64,000 nucleotides of DNA from Ischnura elegans (GCF_921293095.1 NC_060250.1:12666001-12730000), one strand, 5' to 3'; counted from the stretch's first letter, positions 10,991 through 21,539 are shown. Notes: generated from the sequence alone by a model not told the origin. Numbers and translations: made by a program.

Positions 10991-10999
10991 TTTGTATTA

Positions 11000-11500
11000 C
11001 AGCTGATGCTTATTGTATGCTAATACTTACGTCAATGAATGAAATATAGTCCTGTACATCGCTATTATATTTAGAACGAAATTTTAAGATTTCTTACAAC
11101 TGCATCAAGGTGAATCGGGATGTCAGCTCTGCAATGATTTACAATCTTCAATTTTCACTGCGACTTAATGTGATGCAGTGACATTGAATAAAAAATAATG
11201 AAATATAAAAGACTTACATAAGTTCAAAAAGCACCAACTTGTTCCTGGAATCTCTCTCCATACACTAATCATTCCGGGGAAGGGGTTTAACCATTGATAG
11301 TGGCAATGTTAGGACATAGAGGACTTCGAGATGCATGTAATGTTCTTGAAATTTGAGTTTTAATTTTCAAAGTCGTACCTAGTTATCTTAGGATCAACAG
11401 AATGCATTTCCAGAGAAATATTGCACATCCGCATCATGTTATTATTCTAAAGTATACACCAATCTGTTGTAGAAAATAAATATTTCTTTGGGAATTTTTT
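11000..11500. other. AT-rich spacer between inverted LINE copies
   Basis: No recognised feature. Confidence 0.4.
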
Positions 11501-11537
11501 CTACTTCACAATATGGGCGTATCAAATGATTCACTTC

Positions 11538-12218
11538 CTATACATTGTGTACAATTACATTACCACATATACATATTACCCCGCAAGACGCCTCAACAGG
11601 CGTGTGGCGGGGGATGTTCGTACACTGGCCGTAAAAAAAGAGAATGCGCTTACTAACTTCCCTCCACCTTTTATGTAAGTCCATCCCTAATCGGGGGAAA
11701 ACAATATACCTATCTGCTCGGCAAAATATCTCTCTTAATTTATCGCTTCTGTCGGACCTGGAATTGTTGTGGGGTTCCAATATGATGTTCTCTTTGCATC
11801 TCTGAAAGACATTTATTCTCAATTTCTCAAGAAATCCAGGTCTATGGCGCAACCACCGAGTCTCTAGCGGCTCCCAGCCTAATTCGCTTAACATTAGGGT
11901 AACGCTGTCTGTTCGCCCATAGCAATTTGTGACGAATCGCGCAGCTTACCTTTGCATTTAATTAAGTTCACGGATGAAGTCTTTCTGCGCTGGATTCCAT
12001 GCGTTCGCTGCGTATTCAAGTTGTGGTCTGACGAGTGAGAAATGGCACCTCTCCTTTACTATTTCATCGAATACCTTACCACCACACGCTTGACGAATCC
12101 TTCAGGGCTCTGCCGCAAATATTTCTCATACGTGTGTTCCCCTCAATCTTCTCCTAGGACATTCTTCGGCATAATGTCGTAAGCATACATTTCTGTGTGA
12201 ACAGGATATCTGGAAGTT
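11538..12218 (-). mobile_element. CR1/jockey-type LINE 3' end (family B), - strand
   Basis: On the minus strand, 12218-11930 repeats the fragment at 10612-10907 (LVRPQ, MESSAE in a shifted frame). An open frame of 118 codons (11894-11538) continues with SVTLMLSELGWEPLETRW, HRPGFLEKLRINVFQ, a NNSRSD box and DLHKRWREVSKRI. This order (SVTxMLxxLGWxxLExRR, LxxLYKI/EKLR, SRSD, FFPRTIxxWN equivalent) is the usual ORF2 C-terminus of CR1-type LINEs. Stops and frameshifts occur upstream of 11894, so it is not active. A strong hairpin lies in the terminal part (11579-11612). Confidence 0.85.
11579..11612 (-). repeat. Conserved 3'-terminal hairpin of LINE family B
   Basis: CCCCGC, a 3-base bulge, ACGCCT, loop CAAC, AGGCGT, a 3-base bulge and GCGGGG form a 12-bp two-segment stem. 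A partly decayed version is found at 23207-23242 at the same position relative to another copy. A 3' hairpin can act as the recognition site for LINE reverse transcription; that role is inferred here. Confidence 0.7.
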
Positions 12219-13689
12219 GCGATGATCGAAAGTAGAAGGTATGGCACAAAGTCAGAAGTGAGCGTGTGAAAGGACCGAATCTGGAATGACGAAAAATTTA
12301 CGTGAAAGTGACGTGGTATTCCTGGTTTCGAACAGTAATGGTGAGAGTGGAATGGCCTAGATTATTGAATAATGCTTTTGCAGGTTGAGAGGAAGGGAAA
12401 AACCGAAGGAGTCATGAGATATTAGAGACTCCACTGTTAGAATCATTGGGAACAAAATACATTAGGCCTCAGAGCATTCTTAATGAAGCTTAATTTTTGT
12501 CGCCACATCGGGCGAATTTTATTCGGGTTTTCAAGAACACTACGGTGATAAGTCGAGGACGATCGATTTATAATGAAAAAATATATGTATAATACTTAAA
12601 ATAGAGGTGAATTGCATTGAAATTTAATGAATTTGATACGTTACACCATTACGTGTATTCATTTTGGTGAACAGTCCTAATTATAACTTACTTCTCCGCG
12701 TGATTCGGATATTCCATGTAATTGTTGCATTCGTTAGAGGTAACATCGAAAATTGATAATTCGCACAATCACGAATATGTGTTTCGGTTAAAAACCCTAA
12801 CTATTGCTTTCTTCTCCATGAAATTCAGATTGATCTGCCTATCACACGCAAGTGGCGACTTATGTTAACCCATTTCTTTTCCTTTTCATAAAAATGTTAT
12901 ATTTGTATTCTGCGCCTTTGTGACTGTTTTCTAGCCCTATAAAAGTTGGAGTCTCCTTATTAAAATGCGCGGTGGGTGAAAACACATCAAGGGACCGAGT
13001 TGAGAATCCTTCTACGTAAAAGTCGTGGTTAGGAGAAGGAGAAAATATTTGTTCACAAAATTGAAGATTCTTACTGATTTTCGCTGCTTCGACGAATCTT
13101 CATGTCCTGACTGCGTCGAACTTCGACTTTAATGTCTCCTTCAACGGAGGAGAAAACGTTCGTTTGTTTTGAGCACCGAGACACGCAGCAGCACCGAAAA
13201 ATCAAGAATGAATCCTTCGATCCTCAATGTGGAAATTTATCTCAATGACGCCAGAAAGATTTTTAATGATAGTCTGTATTAAAAGGGATTATGTAGCGAA
13301 ACTAATTGACTGACCATGAAAGAAATGATTCATTTTGTACTACTTTAAAATTCAAAATATTTTAGTGAAGTGAGTTCATAAAATTATGCAATTTTAACTT
13401 TTTGTAGGGCCACTATAGCCACTGATTTATACCGAAGACTTGAATGTATATCCTTTTTACAGATGAACCTTATTATGATTGCTCTATGCTCGCATCAGCC
13501 GTGATGATATTCTGAGCTGTTGAGATGATCTCCTTAAATAAGATCCAAAATTGAAGAGAGGGAAATATTGCGAAGCCTCGGTGATAACAAAATGCATTAA
13601 GATCATGCTTACTTCTTGACTTCCTGGCCTTGTTTCTGCATAGGTAATCAATGTCATCTTAGTATCCGTAGAAAAACATAATTAGGGCA
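12219..13689. other. Stretch without recognised feature
   Basis: No ORF of interest and no repeat pairs noticed. Confidence 0.5.
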
Positions 13690-13781
13690 AAAATCCGATG
13701 ACGAGATACACTCGTCATTGAGCGGTTTGGCGTCGCAAGTTCATGACGAGCTAGACTCGTCATTACTCCCGCGAGGGGTTA

Positions 13782-14015
13782 AGGCCGTTTTACACGGGGC
13801 GCGTACTTGCACAATCTTACGTGCGTACGAAGGCGCAGTCAAAATTGCGTCGTGTAAAGCGGTGACTTGCTAGAACACGTGCGAGAATGCGTGGACGTGA
13901 GATGGCAAAATAGACCATGTTCTAATTTCGTCCATGCATTCGCGCAATTCCACGCCATTTTAGAAATTATTGCAGCTCTAACCTGCGCAATTCCGTGCCC
14001 CGTGTAAAACGGCCT
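13782..14015. mobile_element. Harbinger-like MITE, left-arm copy
   Basis: The 234-bp element has terminal inverted repeats AGGCCGTTTTACACGGGGC and its complement. It is flanked by TTA at 13779-13781 and 14016-14018, matching the 3-bp TTA/TAA target duplication of PIF/Harbinger transposons. It is non-coding, with a GTGTAAA box repeated internally at 13853. Confidence 0.78.
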
Positions 14016-14020
14016 TTAAA

Positions 14021-14532
14021 CCTGATTCACGCGATCATTTTCTACGCACAGATAAAGGTATGGCGACAATGACGATAACGATTGATTACTCGGGCGTCTC
14101 AGGAATAGCAGCAAAAGTAGCATAACATCACGAATCTTTTATCAAAACCGGCGATAACCACCTTGGATAAAGCCTCAATCACACAATCATTTTTCGGGAG
14201 CAATTTCATCGATCATTTCAGCTATGCTTTTCAATGACAGGGAAATCTGTCAGCTCAAGCGATCGGTTTCTGTATCTCACCGTCATTTGAGGCATACTTG
14301 ATGTTTACGATGATTCTTATTACAAATCTCAATGGCGTCGCACGATATGCCTTTGGTCTCGTTCGCTGATTATTTGCTGCCGTATTTCACCTAACTGTTC
14401 AGGAGTGGAAAACTCGACGCCATAAATATGGTGGAAATAGGTACGGTTATCCCTACTTCAATAATCAATCAATCGAATCGTCATTGTCGCCATACCTTTA
14501 TCTGTGCGTAGAAAATGATCGCGTGAATCAGG
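14021..14532. mobile_element. Central inverted-repeat DNA element
   Basis: The ends begin CCTGATTCACGCGATCATTT and match as inverted repeats for about 67 bp. Both sides are flanked by TTTAAA (14015-14020 and 14533-14538). A similar terminus, CCTGAATCA(A/C)(A/G)CGATCATTTTTT, is found at 20860-21208, and an internal related word lies at 14173-14200, so this is a family. On the minus strand a 36-codon open piece (about 14450-14340, HHIYGVEFSTPEQLGEIRQQ) may be a relic of a coding sequence; I do not recognise it. Confidence 0.65.
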
Positions 14533-14537
14533 TTTAA

Positions 14538-14771
14538 AGGCCGTTTTACACGAGGCACGGAATTGCGCAGGTTAGAGCTGCAATAATTTCTAAAATGGCG
14601 TGGAATTGCGCGAATGCATGGACGAAATTATAACATGATCTATTTTGCCATCTCACGTCCACGCATTCTCGCACGTGTTCTAGCAAGTCACCGCTTTACA
14701 CGACGCAATTTTGACTGCGCCTTCGTACGCACGTAAGATTGTGCAAGTACGCGCCCCGTGTAAAACGGCCT
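14538..14771. mobile_element. Harbinger-like MITE, right-arm copy
   Basis: This is the mirror copy of the element at 13782-14015, also 234 bp, flanked by TAA (14535-14537 and 14772-14774). It differs by only a few bases. It abuts the TTAA of the piggyBac-like element. Confidence 0.78.
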
Positions 14772-14789
14772 TAACCCCTCGCGGGAGTA

Positions 14790-14855
14790 ATGACGAGTTT
14801 AGCTCGTCATGAACTTGCGACGCCAAACCGCGCAATGACGAGTGTATCTCGTCAT
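14790..14855. repeat. Tandem subterminal hairpins ATGACGAG / CTCGTCAT
   Basis: Two 21-bp units of ATGACGAG, 5 bases, CTCGTCAT occur at 14790-14810 and 14835-14855, separated by 24 bases. The same pair is at 13698-13718 and 13743-13763 in the mirrored arm, and at 23542-23562 and 23587-23607 in the second element copy. Stems are intact in all six units while the loops vary, suggesting selection for the structure or a transposase-binding role. That role is inferred. Confidence 0.85.
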
Positions 14856-15116
14856 CGGATTTTCATACGTTTAGCACTAATTAGAGTAACAATATAATTA
14901 TTTTGAAAGCTTAACAATGTTAAAACATTCATAGTTTACATAAATAATTCATATTTCATGAAAAATGATGCATCGGAAGGATTAAAATGATTTTAGTAGC
15001 GATAGCTATGTTCTCCATGTTTGATAATCACATTCTATTTCACGGTTCTACGTTGATTTCAAATTACAAAATATCATTTTTTACCTACCATTTGAAAAAG
15101 AACCACAGAAAAAAAA

Positions 15117-16109
15117 CGGGGCAGTCGTGGGACTGGCCGACAGAAGTGAAAACTGAAATCATTATTATCCATTTATTTTTTATATAGATTTAATATTATT
15201 AAAGAACTAATTTTTCCAGTAATACTCATTATTCAACAAAAATTCAAATTATTTTTTTCAGCAGTCTGTTTATTATTAAATAAATATTAAAAATACGATG
15301 TGTGTGAATAGAAAGTAACATTATTTATTTGTTAAAGTATAATATGCTTTTATTTCTTTACCGTACAAAATTTTTACATCTATAATTTATGTTACAATGT
15401 AATATGCTTTTATTGCACTATTTTACAATATTTTTAAAACTAGTTTACATAAAACATTTTATACTTTTGAAAAGTTAACTTTCATGTACAGTTTGAACAA
15501 GACTTTCACCATCTTGACGACCAGCACCATCATCATCAATTTGTAAAACTGATACAATAGGTTTATGGTAGCTAAAATAAGAAATGAACAATTTTGATTC
15601 AAATCTATTTAAATGTCTTGTAAAGACCGCATCCATTGTAGTTTTATATTTCGTAGTACTGAGATTGCGATCATTTGACATTTTTAAACCAAATTCATTA
15701 TTTAAAAATTCAATTAATGAAATATTTTTATCGTCTGCAAAGTTTATGTTGAAATCTCCACTCAAAATCATCGGCAAATCATCAAATCTTTTTCCAAATT
15801 TTTTTAAGCAATGCAGATGCGTCATGAGAATATATAAATAAATTTTCATACAAAAAGTCTCGTATAGCACGTAATGAATTATCCGGAGAAATGTAAACGG
15901 CAACCATAATGATGAACTGACTATCACCAGAGTGGCAACGACATATACACATATCGGCGATATCAGAAGTAGTAGTGTTGAACATGCTGGCGTATTTCGC
16001 ATGCACATCCATGCGATCGCGGTGTCGGGTCGGTGACGCTCACGCGAATTCTATGCTTCTTCCTCATCCAACAAAAGTGCTTAACGACGCTAAAGAAGTT
16101 TTCACTTCA
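15117..16109. mobile_element. Extra segment inside the TTAA element with inverted ends
   Basis: Comparison with the copy at 23528-23924 shows that about 990 bp are present only here, between a CACAGAAAAAA box and a GAGAATAG box. Near the ends of this extra part, GAAGTGAAAACT (15143-15154) and its exact reverse complement (16097-16108) form 12-bp inverted repeats. It may be a nested DNA transposon inserted into the element, or the ancestral interior lost from the shorter copy. Confidence 0.5.
15475..16012 (-). pseudogene. EEP-type (endonuclease/exonuclease/phosphatase) fragment
   Basis: Two overlapping minus-strand frames (16012-15782 and 16008-15475) join across a frameshift near 15800 into one protein-like sequence. 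It has an early hydrophobic strand with VAVYISPDNS, then LPMILSGDFNIN, a middle TTKYKTTMDAVFTRH, and a final FISYFSYHKPIVSVL. This matches the C-terminal half of EEP-fold nucleases: GDFN carries the catalytic Asp/Asn, D(A/L)VF precedes the last strand, and an SxH motif supplies the catalytic His (SYH here, usually SDH). Similar sequences occur in insect mobile elements. The N-terminal half is missing and the frame is broken, so it is not functional as it stands. It lies inside the TTAA element. The fold call is fairly good; element ownership is uncertain. Confidence 0.6.
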
Positions 16110-16162
16110 ATAAAAAGAGAATAGAAGCACAATATTCAGAAAATTAATCGAAGTGGAAGGGG

Positions 16163-16630
16163 TTAAGACCTTGCGGAGATCATCATCACGCCGCGGAGCT
16201 TCTGCATCGGTGTTTGCGATGCTGAAGTCGCATCAAGAATCGATGCATCAGAGAGAGCATCATCTTCATCCCTGGTCCTCCTCTCCACCCACCTTCCAAA
16301 AATCCATTCCCCCACCCCCCTCCCCGAACCTCCCCTCCTTCGCTCTGGTCCCCCTCCCTTCCCCGCCCTCCCCTCCTTCCCCTCCACGTCCCGCCCGTTT
16401 CCCGAGCAACACTCGCAGTGTGGGAAAAGCGTCCGGACTGTCGAGAGGTGAGCAAGGCCCCCTAACAACAGCTTCGTTCAGGAGTCTCCCGTCTTTTTGA
16501 GGACCGCAGGGAGGGAAGAAAGAAAACTCGTTCGCCCGCGTTGTGTTGACGTTGTGCCCACCGCCTCCTCCATCTTCCTTCGTGGACGCTTTACCTAGTA
16601 TCTCTCCGAACACAGACCAGCTGAAAGGTA
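16163..16630. other. C-rich patch ending in a splice-donor-like site
   Basis: A pyrimidine-rich + strand patch (about 16260-16420) is followed by ordinary sequence and by AAAG|GTAAGT at 16624-16633, a consensus 5' splice site. It could be a non-coding first exon with a C-rich promoter. No acceptor, start codon context or conserved peptide supports this, so it remains a weak possibility. ORFs here, including the 283-codon minus-strand ORF at 16266-17117, show no domain. Confidence 0.2.
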
Positions 16631-17117
16631 AGTCGCATTTTCGAACGTAAGGTAGGCTTGTTAGCGTGGATTTAATGCCGCTCGTACGAATGTTTTCCTC
16701 GACGCTCCCGTTTTTGCCGCTTGCCCATCCATGTTGTTGCTGCAGCGTTTTTGCCTCTTCGCATTCATTAGCGGGAGCTCTGCGGGCTGGTGAAATATCT
16801 TTCTCTGTTCCGTATGCTTTCCTCGTCCTGTTTTTATCTGGCTCGGTTGGTTTCCTTTCCCCTGGTACTCTTGAGGCTCTTGGTATGTATCTAATTTGCG
16901 ACAACGGGGAGTGGCGGACAAAAAAGTGGATTTCCTGTGTACAGTGGGCATTAATAGGATCGACTGCGGGAGCAGTCCCAAAACATATTCTCATAACGAT
17001 GGCTTCGAGCCCCCTAACCGTGTAATTGACGTATCCCATTTCATTCCGGCAGTTAAGAGTGGAAACTGAAGGTATTCTACTGAATGTTTGTGAGCGTGTA
17101 CGACGAATTGGTAACAA

Positions 17118-19180
17118 ATTTAATTCACGTCATTTTATAGAGTCAACCACCGTGGGAAGAGATATAGCTTTCTTTCAGTTTTCTGACTCGTTGCCTATTC
17201 TGTAAGACGACTCTGTCGTTTGAAGGTATTTCTTATTTTGGACGTTTTCAGTAATCGATCCCAACTTAGAACTTGTCCACAATGCTGCAGACAAGTAACT
17301 TGATATTCGTATTCCGACCATCTTGTTCTTTGACGAGGGGAGACGTGTATATCATTGTCGGTGATTGCGAGGATACCTCTCTCTGGTGATAGTTAAATAT
17401 GTAGTTGGAAATGTGTGGGTTAGGGTTCCCCCAAAGACCTAAATCCTGAGTGGCCATCTCCTGCGTCAACCTATCTATGAAGTTTGACTCTCCTTTCTCT
17501 CCTCCTCTTTTGGTTCTATGGCGCACCGAATATGGTACTTCCTCATAGGCCTGCCAACTGCCACGATTGGTAAATGTGGGTACACAGTTTCAAATAGAAA
17601 ACTTCCAGCGTAACTCCAAGACCCTCATTTGTGTTGTGTAGATTATTTTTCTCTTTCCTGTTGTTATGCCCCGGGTGGCTTTCGAAACTGCGGCTAGTCG
17701 GATGCTATTAGTGTGTTCCCGTGGCAATTACCTGCTGACGTTCGAGGTTGACCAATTGAGGAATTGTCGCGGAGGGGTCATTTTTCAAAGATTATCTCCA
17801 TTCTCCGCATAGCTCTCGTTGGATTACCGTATTTCTGGCTTATTTTTGACAATCGGCAGCCCTGGCAATTAGCGTTCTAATCTATAGCCGTCGGAATTCG
17901 GCTATCAGCGAAATCCAAAGCACTTTTACATGATTCTCGATCCATCAACGAACCAGGCTACCCTTGAAATGCGAAACTGATAGCTTATTTTTTGCCTTTT
18001 TCCTTGACAGGAGCGCTACGATGCCCTTGTTTAGGCCTAACGATACTCAAACCTCGGAGCTTAGTTTTACTACCTTTCTGCTGTATAGGCAAATTTAGCG
18101 GATCATTGTAGCCCAGAGTTTCGAGATCGTAGATGTGAAGACAGAAGAGGCTGCAAATCGAGAGATCCCTGGTTTTGAGACTTTTATTCATACAAAGTAA
18201 TACTCCTCGCTGTGACCCAAGGTAAATACTTCCCCCTACCCTGGACGAGTGAAATTCACACGCATGTCTCAGTTCGGGGTGAGCTCTAGCCTCTTCTTTC
18301 GCACTCAAGCTTCGCATCTGGTGGATGAGTACTTGAATGAGCTGAGTCATGGAATACCTCTTGGACCGTTAGAACCCAATTCCCAACTGTGAAATTGTAA
18401 AGAATTATGCATCCCAGCACAGGGTTTCCACAGCTAAAGCTGCTCATCTGTTCTGTGAGACCGATTAGTGGTAATAGCTGTTGGCTGATGATCGAAGAGT
18501 CTTGGGCTGAGAACGAGGTGATGCATTTGAACATGAAGAAGTAAAAATTCTTGCGGTGCGATGTGCCCAAGAGAAAGGACCTGCCTCCCAGTGACTTATT
18601 TTGGGGTGAGCTCAAACCTCTTATTTCCAAGCCAAAAGAGTGTTTAATATTAATTAGTAAGTGCTAAGTGGAACTCAGTGTTCAAATAACTCCAACGCGA
18701 TCAATTTTTTTTTCTATACTTAGATCTCTTGAACATTTAAGGATGGATATCTTTCAGACTGACTCGTAGAAGATCTTCATTTTCTAGGTTCGACAGATAG
18801 GGTAAAGCAAGAGAGATATTATGCCGAAAGGATAGGTATAGGACTTCGTTGTTCTCCAGAATAATAAAGGACGTAAATAAATGCTAGATGGGACTCATTA
18901 CTCGCATCCCCTTTTTTCTGTAAACGGCTGATGTCCTAACATCCTGAATGCCTCACGCCTATCGAGATAGCTTACAAGGTAGTTTTAGGTAGAAGAACCA
19001 ACCCTCGGTGATGATTGAATGATGTGGTACACGAAGAGTGTGTGTACTAATTGAGCGAGGCGATTCACGCCCCTTTTTGCCCGTCATGTCCTCGCATGTC
19101 GAGCGGTTAAAAAGAGTCGAGAGGACCCGCCCGCTCGCACTCGTCAATTCCGACTGCTTTCGAGTCCGCTAGCGGCTCAT
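17118..19180. other. Stretch without recognised gene
   Basis: ORFs of 114-121 codons on the minus strand (17985-18630) have no recognisable motifs. The word GGGGTGAGCTC occurs at 18276 and 18603, and again at 22854, hinting at an old repeat. Confidence 0.4.
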
Positions 19181-19430
19181 CAACCCCTTCGATGCGCGCC
19201 CGTCGTCCGCCACATCGCAATCATCGCCTCTCGAGAGCAGCCATTCCTCGGGACGAGTGCTGGGCGGATGGCGGGTTGTTGTTTTTGCCGTGCGTCGGGA
19301 AGGGGGCTCTTCTCTGGGAGTTGGTCCATCCGAGGGAAGAGAGAAAGAGGGGAGGGAGATTGAGAGGAGGGGAGGGGGAGAGTTTTCGGTAGGGGAGGAG
19401 GGGGGAGCGGGCGAGATCGATAGTATTTCT
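19180..19430. other. G-rich/CpG patch
   Basis: The first part is CpG-rich and the second (19330-19412) is a purine tract with many GGGG/GGAGG runs on +. The ORFs in it are Arg/Gly-rich artefacts. Confidence 0.5.
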
Positions 19431-19789
19431 AAACACTTGATTCTGATTTCCAATGAGCGATGGACGGATGACGATACACGCGTATAAACAAGGCACTCAA
19501 CCATAGATAGTGCGGCGCTAGGGGCTCAATATTCGCCCGCCCCTGAAAATTTTGTCGTTGTACCCGTTACAAATCTGCTGAGGAGACTCCTAGCTTAGGG
19601 ACATGTACTCTGAAGTAACCATTTTTTAACCCCCCCAAAAAAACCTCCATTTCCCATGTGTCCTCCATCTACCCCCACCACCTCTTTCTCCAGTTTTTCC
19701 AACCGTCATCTTACCCTCCATTCCGTTCACTTTCTTCTTTAGATTTTCCTCGTTACTTACAAGGTCACTCCAGGTAATAACTGTATAAA

Positions 19790-19900
19790 TTGAATGCACT
19801 TCTCACCTTTTATACCTTGAAGATGATGTAGTAGCATTGAAACCTACTTATAATTGTGGAAAATTTTCAAATACTAACTTCGATATGGAAAATATCCTCT
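19790..19900 (+). mobile_element. Penelope-like end with hammerhead-like core
   Basis: At 19815-19844 the order TTGAAGA, a GATG...CATT stem with a 6-base loop, then GAAACC fits a hammerhead core (CUGANGA, stem II, GAAAC) with one core base changed (C to U). The following TTATAATTGTGGAAAATTTT stretch is shared in diverged form with 24720-24960. No coding sequence is attached. Confidence 0.5.
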
Positions 19901-20276
19901 CCAATACGCTTGAATCTTTGGATTTTATCCTATGACGCTCAATTTTTCGATATTGTTACATTTTATAAGTAATGCCAATAGCAAACGATGAATTTAAGTT
20001 ACAACATTAAGCAAGCGACGACATGTAGCTGATTTAATGAAGTGTATGGTTTTGCCTCTCATAACACTCCAGGCCACTTCCTGCAAAAAAATTTCTGGCG
20101 GCGCACCCGACGATATTAGTCACAATAAATGGACTAGAAAGTGTAACCATCCCGGATGTGAACGTCGCAAGAACTGCTATATATATATCCTCAAATCATT
20201 TAGGAAATCCAGAGTGAATAAGCCGTTGGAGAATAAATTCTTCTCGGGAATTCCATCGGACTAGAGCCATTATTTT

Positions 20277-20313
20277 GACCGGCGTTTCGATTCATGAATT
20301 TACGTTCCTTCAG
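20277..20313 (-). ncRNA. Hammerhead-like motif (decayed)
   Basis: Minus strand: CTGAAGGA, then an ATTCATGAAT palindromic stem and CGAAACGCCGG. Element order matches a hammerhead core next to a Penelope-like end box. The first conserved box is imperfect. Activity is doubtful. Confidence 0.4.
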
Positions 20314-20859
20314 ACATCATTATTACGTATCAGTAGATAGTGGAAGTGTTGGTACAACTCTGTTTGATTTTGGCAGGTGGAACGCCCTAGAGAAATCTAT
20401 TCAGCTTTTGCGCCAGGAAAAAATCATTGTATCATTTTTACGGCCTAAATAGTCCGTAAAGCACATTCTGAAGGTCCATCCGATTGTTTAAGAACTGAAC
20501 TTGGAAGTCTCTTCATTTGTAAGACTACAATCCCAACCTGAAATAGGCGAAGACAGTAGTTTTCTTTATCTCCTCTGTTCATTTTCGATGCTACGGAATG
20601 ATGATTATTGTTTTGTACGAAGTCTCGCACAGGACTTAACTTTCTTAGTACGACAACCCAGAAATTGCTTTGACTAGATGAAGGTTGGACTTAGCTTAGA
20701 CGTCAGTTGTCTAAACACCGCACGCGCGGAAAAAATGATAGTGTTATTCATGCTTTATAGAGGCAAACATTACAATCATACTGTCAGTTTTTTCCACCGA
20801 AGTCTGATCATTTTGTCCGTCCCTTCAGAGCGATCGCTCCAATGATGGCGGAAAGATGA

Positions 20860-21208
20860 CCGTTTCACGCAATCATTTTTTCCGCGATGGCAACAGGGAT
20901 AGAAATCCCATCCCTTTTTCCATCACTCGGCAGGTCCCTTTTTCCGTTGCTGAAAACATCACTGGTACCGTATTTCAGCCAAGCGGACCGAACGGCTGCT
21001 AACAGCTATTGTGACGCTACGCTTGACTTTTAATTGAATGACATCGCAAATACGGAAGGTATCCGAATAAGCGATGGAAAAAGGGACGGTGGGAATGACC
21101 GTGTGATTCAGAAAATGGTGGCTCCAGCGATCGCTCTTTTGGTCCCTGAAAACTTGTCGCAGTAGCTATCACTCAGAGGAACGGAAAAAAATGATCGTTT
21201 GATTCAGG
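20860..21208. mobile_element. MITE related to the central palindrome element
   Basis: The left end reads CCGTTTCACGCAATCATTTT (20860-20879). The right end (21182-21208) is the reverse complement of CCTGAATCAAACGATCATTT. Both match the terminus of the 14021-14532 element. A second inverted pair, CCCTTTTTCCATC and GATGGAAAAAGGG, lies inside (about 20922 and 21073), and AGCGATCGCT palindromes occur at 20829 and 21126. The nested arrangement suggests more than one insertion or rearrangement. Confidence 0.6.
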
Positions 21209-21539
21209 ATTTACCATCTCTCACCGCTCAATATCGTTGGAGAGGGGCCCCAAAGGCCTCATTCGAACCTTCGGGGACCGATATTTTCGTAGTTGATCGC
21301 TCTACCCACTGGCCCATGCACCACCTTTTCTGTAAATGAATGAAGCAGAGGTCGGAAACCTTCTCATGTCCTTGGCCCGCATGTTAAAATCGGAGAGGAA
21401 AAACGACGTAATATTCGTTTAATGCTTCAATAATGCGTTATCAATGTTTTAAAAATGCTCAGATACACTAATTACCCAAGCACTTTTGTTATTGAAATGT
21501 TAAAAATGTAACCATAACTAGAATAATGATAGAAGAGGC

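Larger units (their letters stand above)
13690..14863. repeat. Giant palindrome with 398-bp arms
   Basis: Arms 13690-14087 and 14466-14863 are near-perfect reverse complements; by eye only about ten differences were seen. From outside in, each arm holds the hairpin end of a TTAA-type element, a complete 234-bp Harbinger-like MITE and the terminal repeat of a central element. The 378-bp loop is unique. Because the nested MITE sits at the same place in both arms, the arms arose by inverted duplication after that insertion. Confidence 0.93.
14775..16162. mobile_element. TTAA-flanked piggyBac-like element, long copy
   Basis: The element starts CCCCTC and ends AAGGGG, and is flanked by TTAA on both sides (14771-14774 and 16163-16166). 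This is the target and CCC-type end of the piggyBac superfamily. Both ends and about 340 bp of left interior are shared with the 397-bp copy at 23528-23924. This copy holds roughly 990 extra bases (about 15117-16109) that include an EEP-like pseudogene. The terminal repeats are short, and no piggyBac transposase is present, so the class call rests on TTAA and the CCC ends. Confidence 0.68.

Noticed and set aside
15300-15480. Tandem repeat around AATATGCTTTTATT
   Set aside because: Two related words in AT-rich DNA (15340s and 15400s) are not enough to define an array.
16266-17117. Longest ORF of the window (283 codons, minus strand)
   Set aside because: It runs through a C-rich low-complexity patch and a splice-donor-like site on the other strand. 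The composition shifts along it and no domain or motif is visible; best explained by chance.
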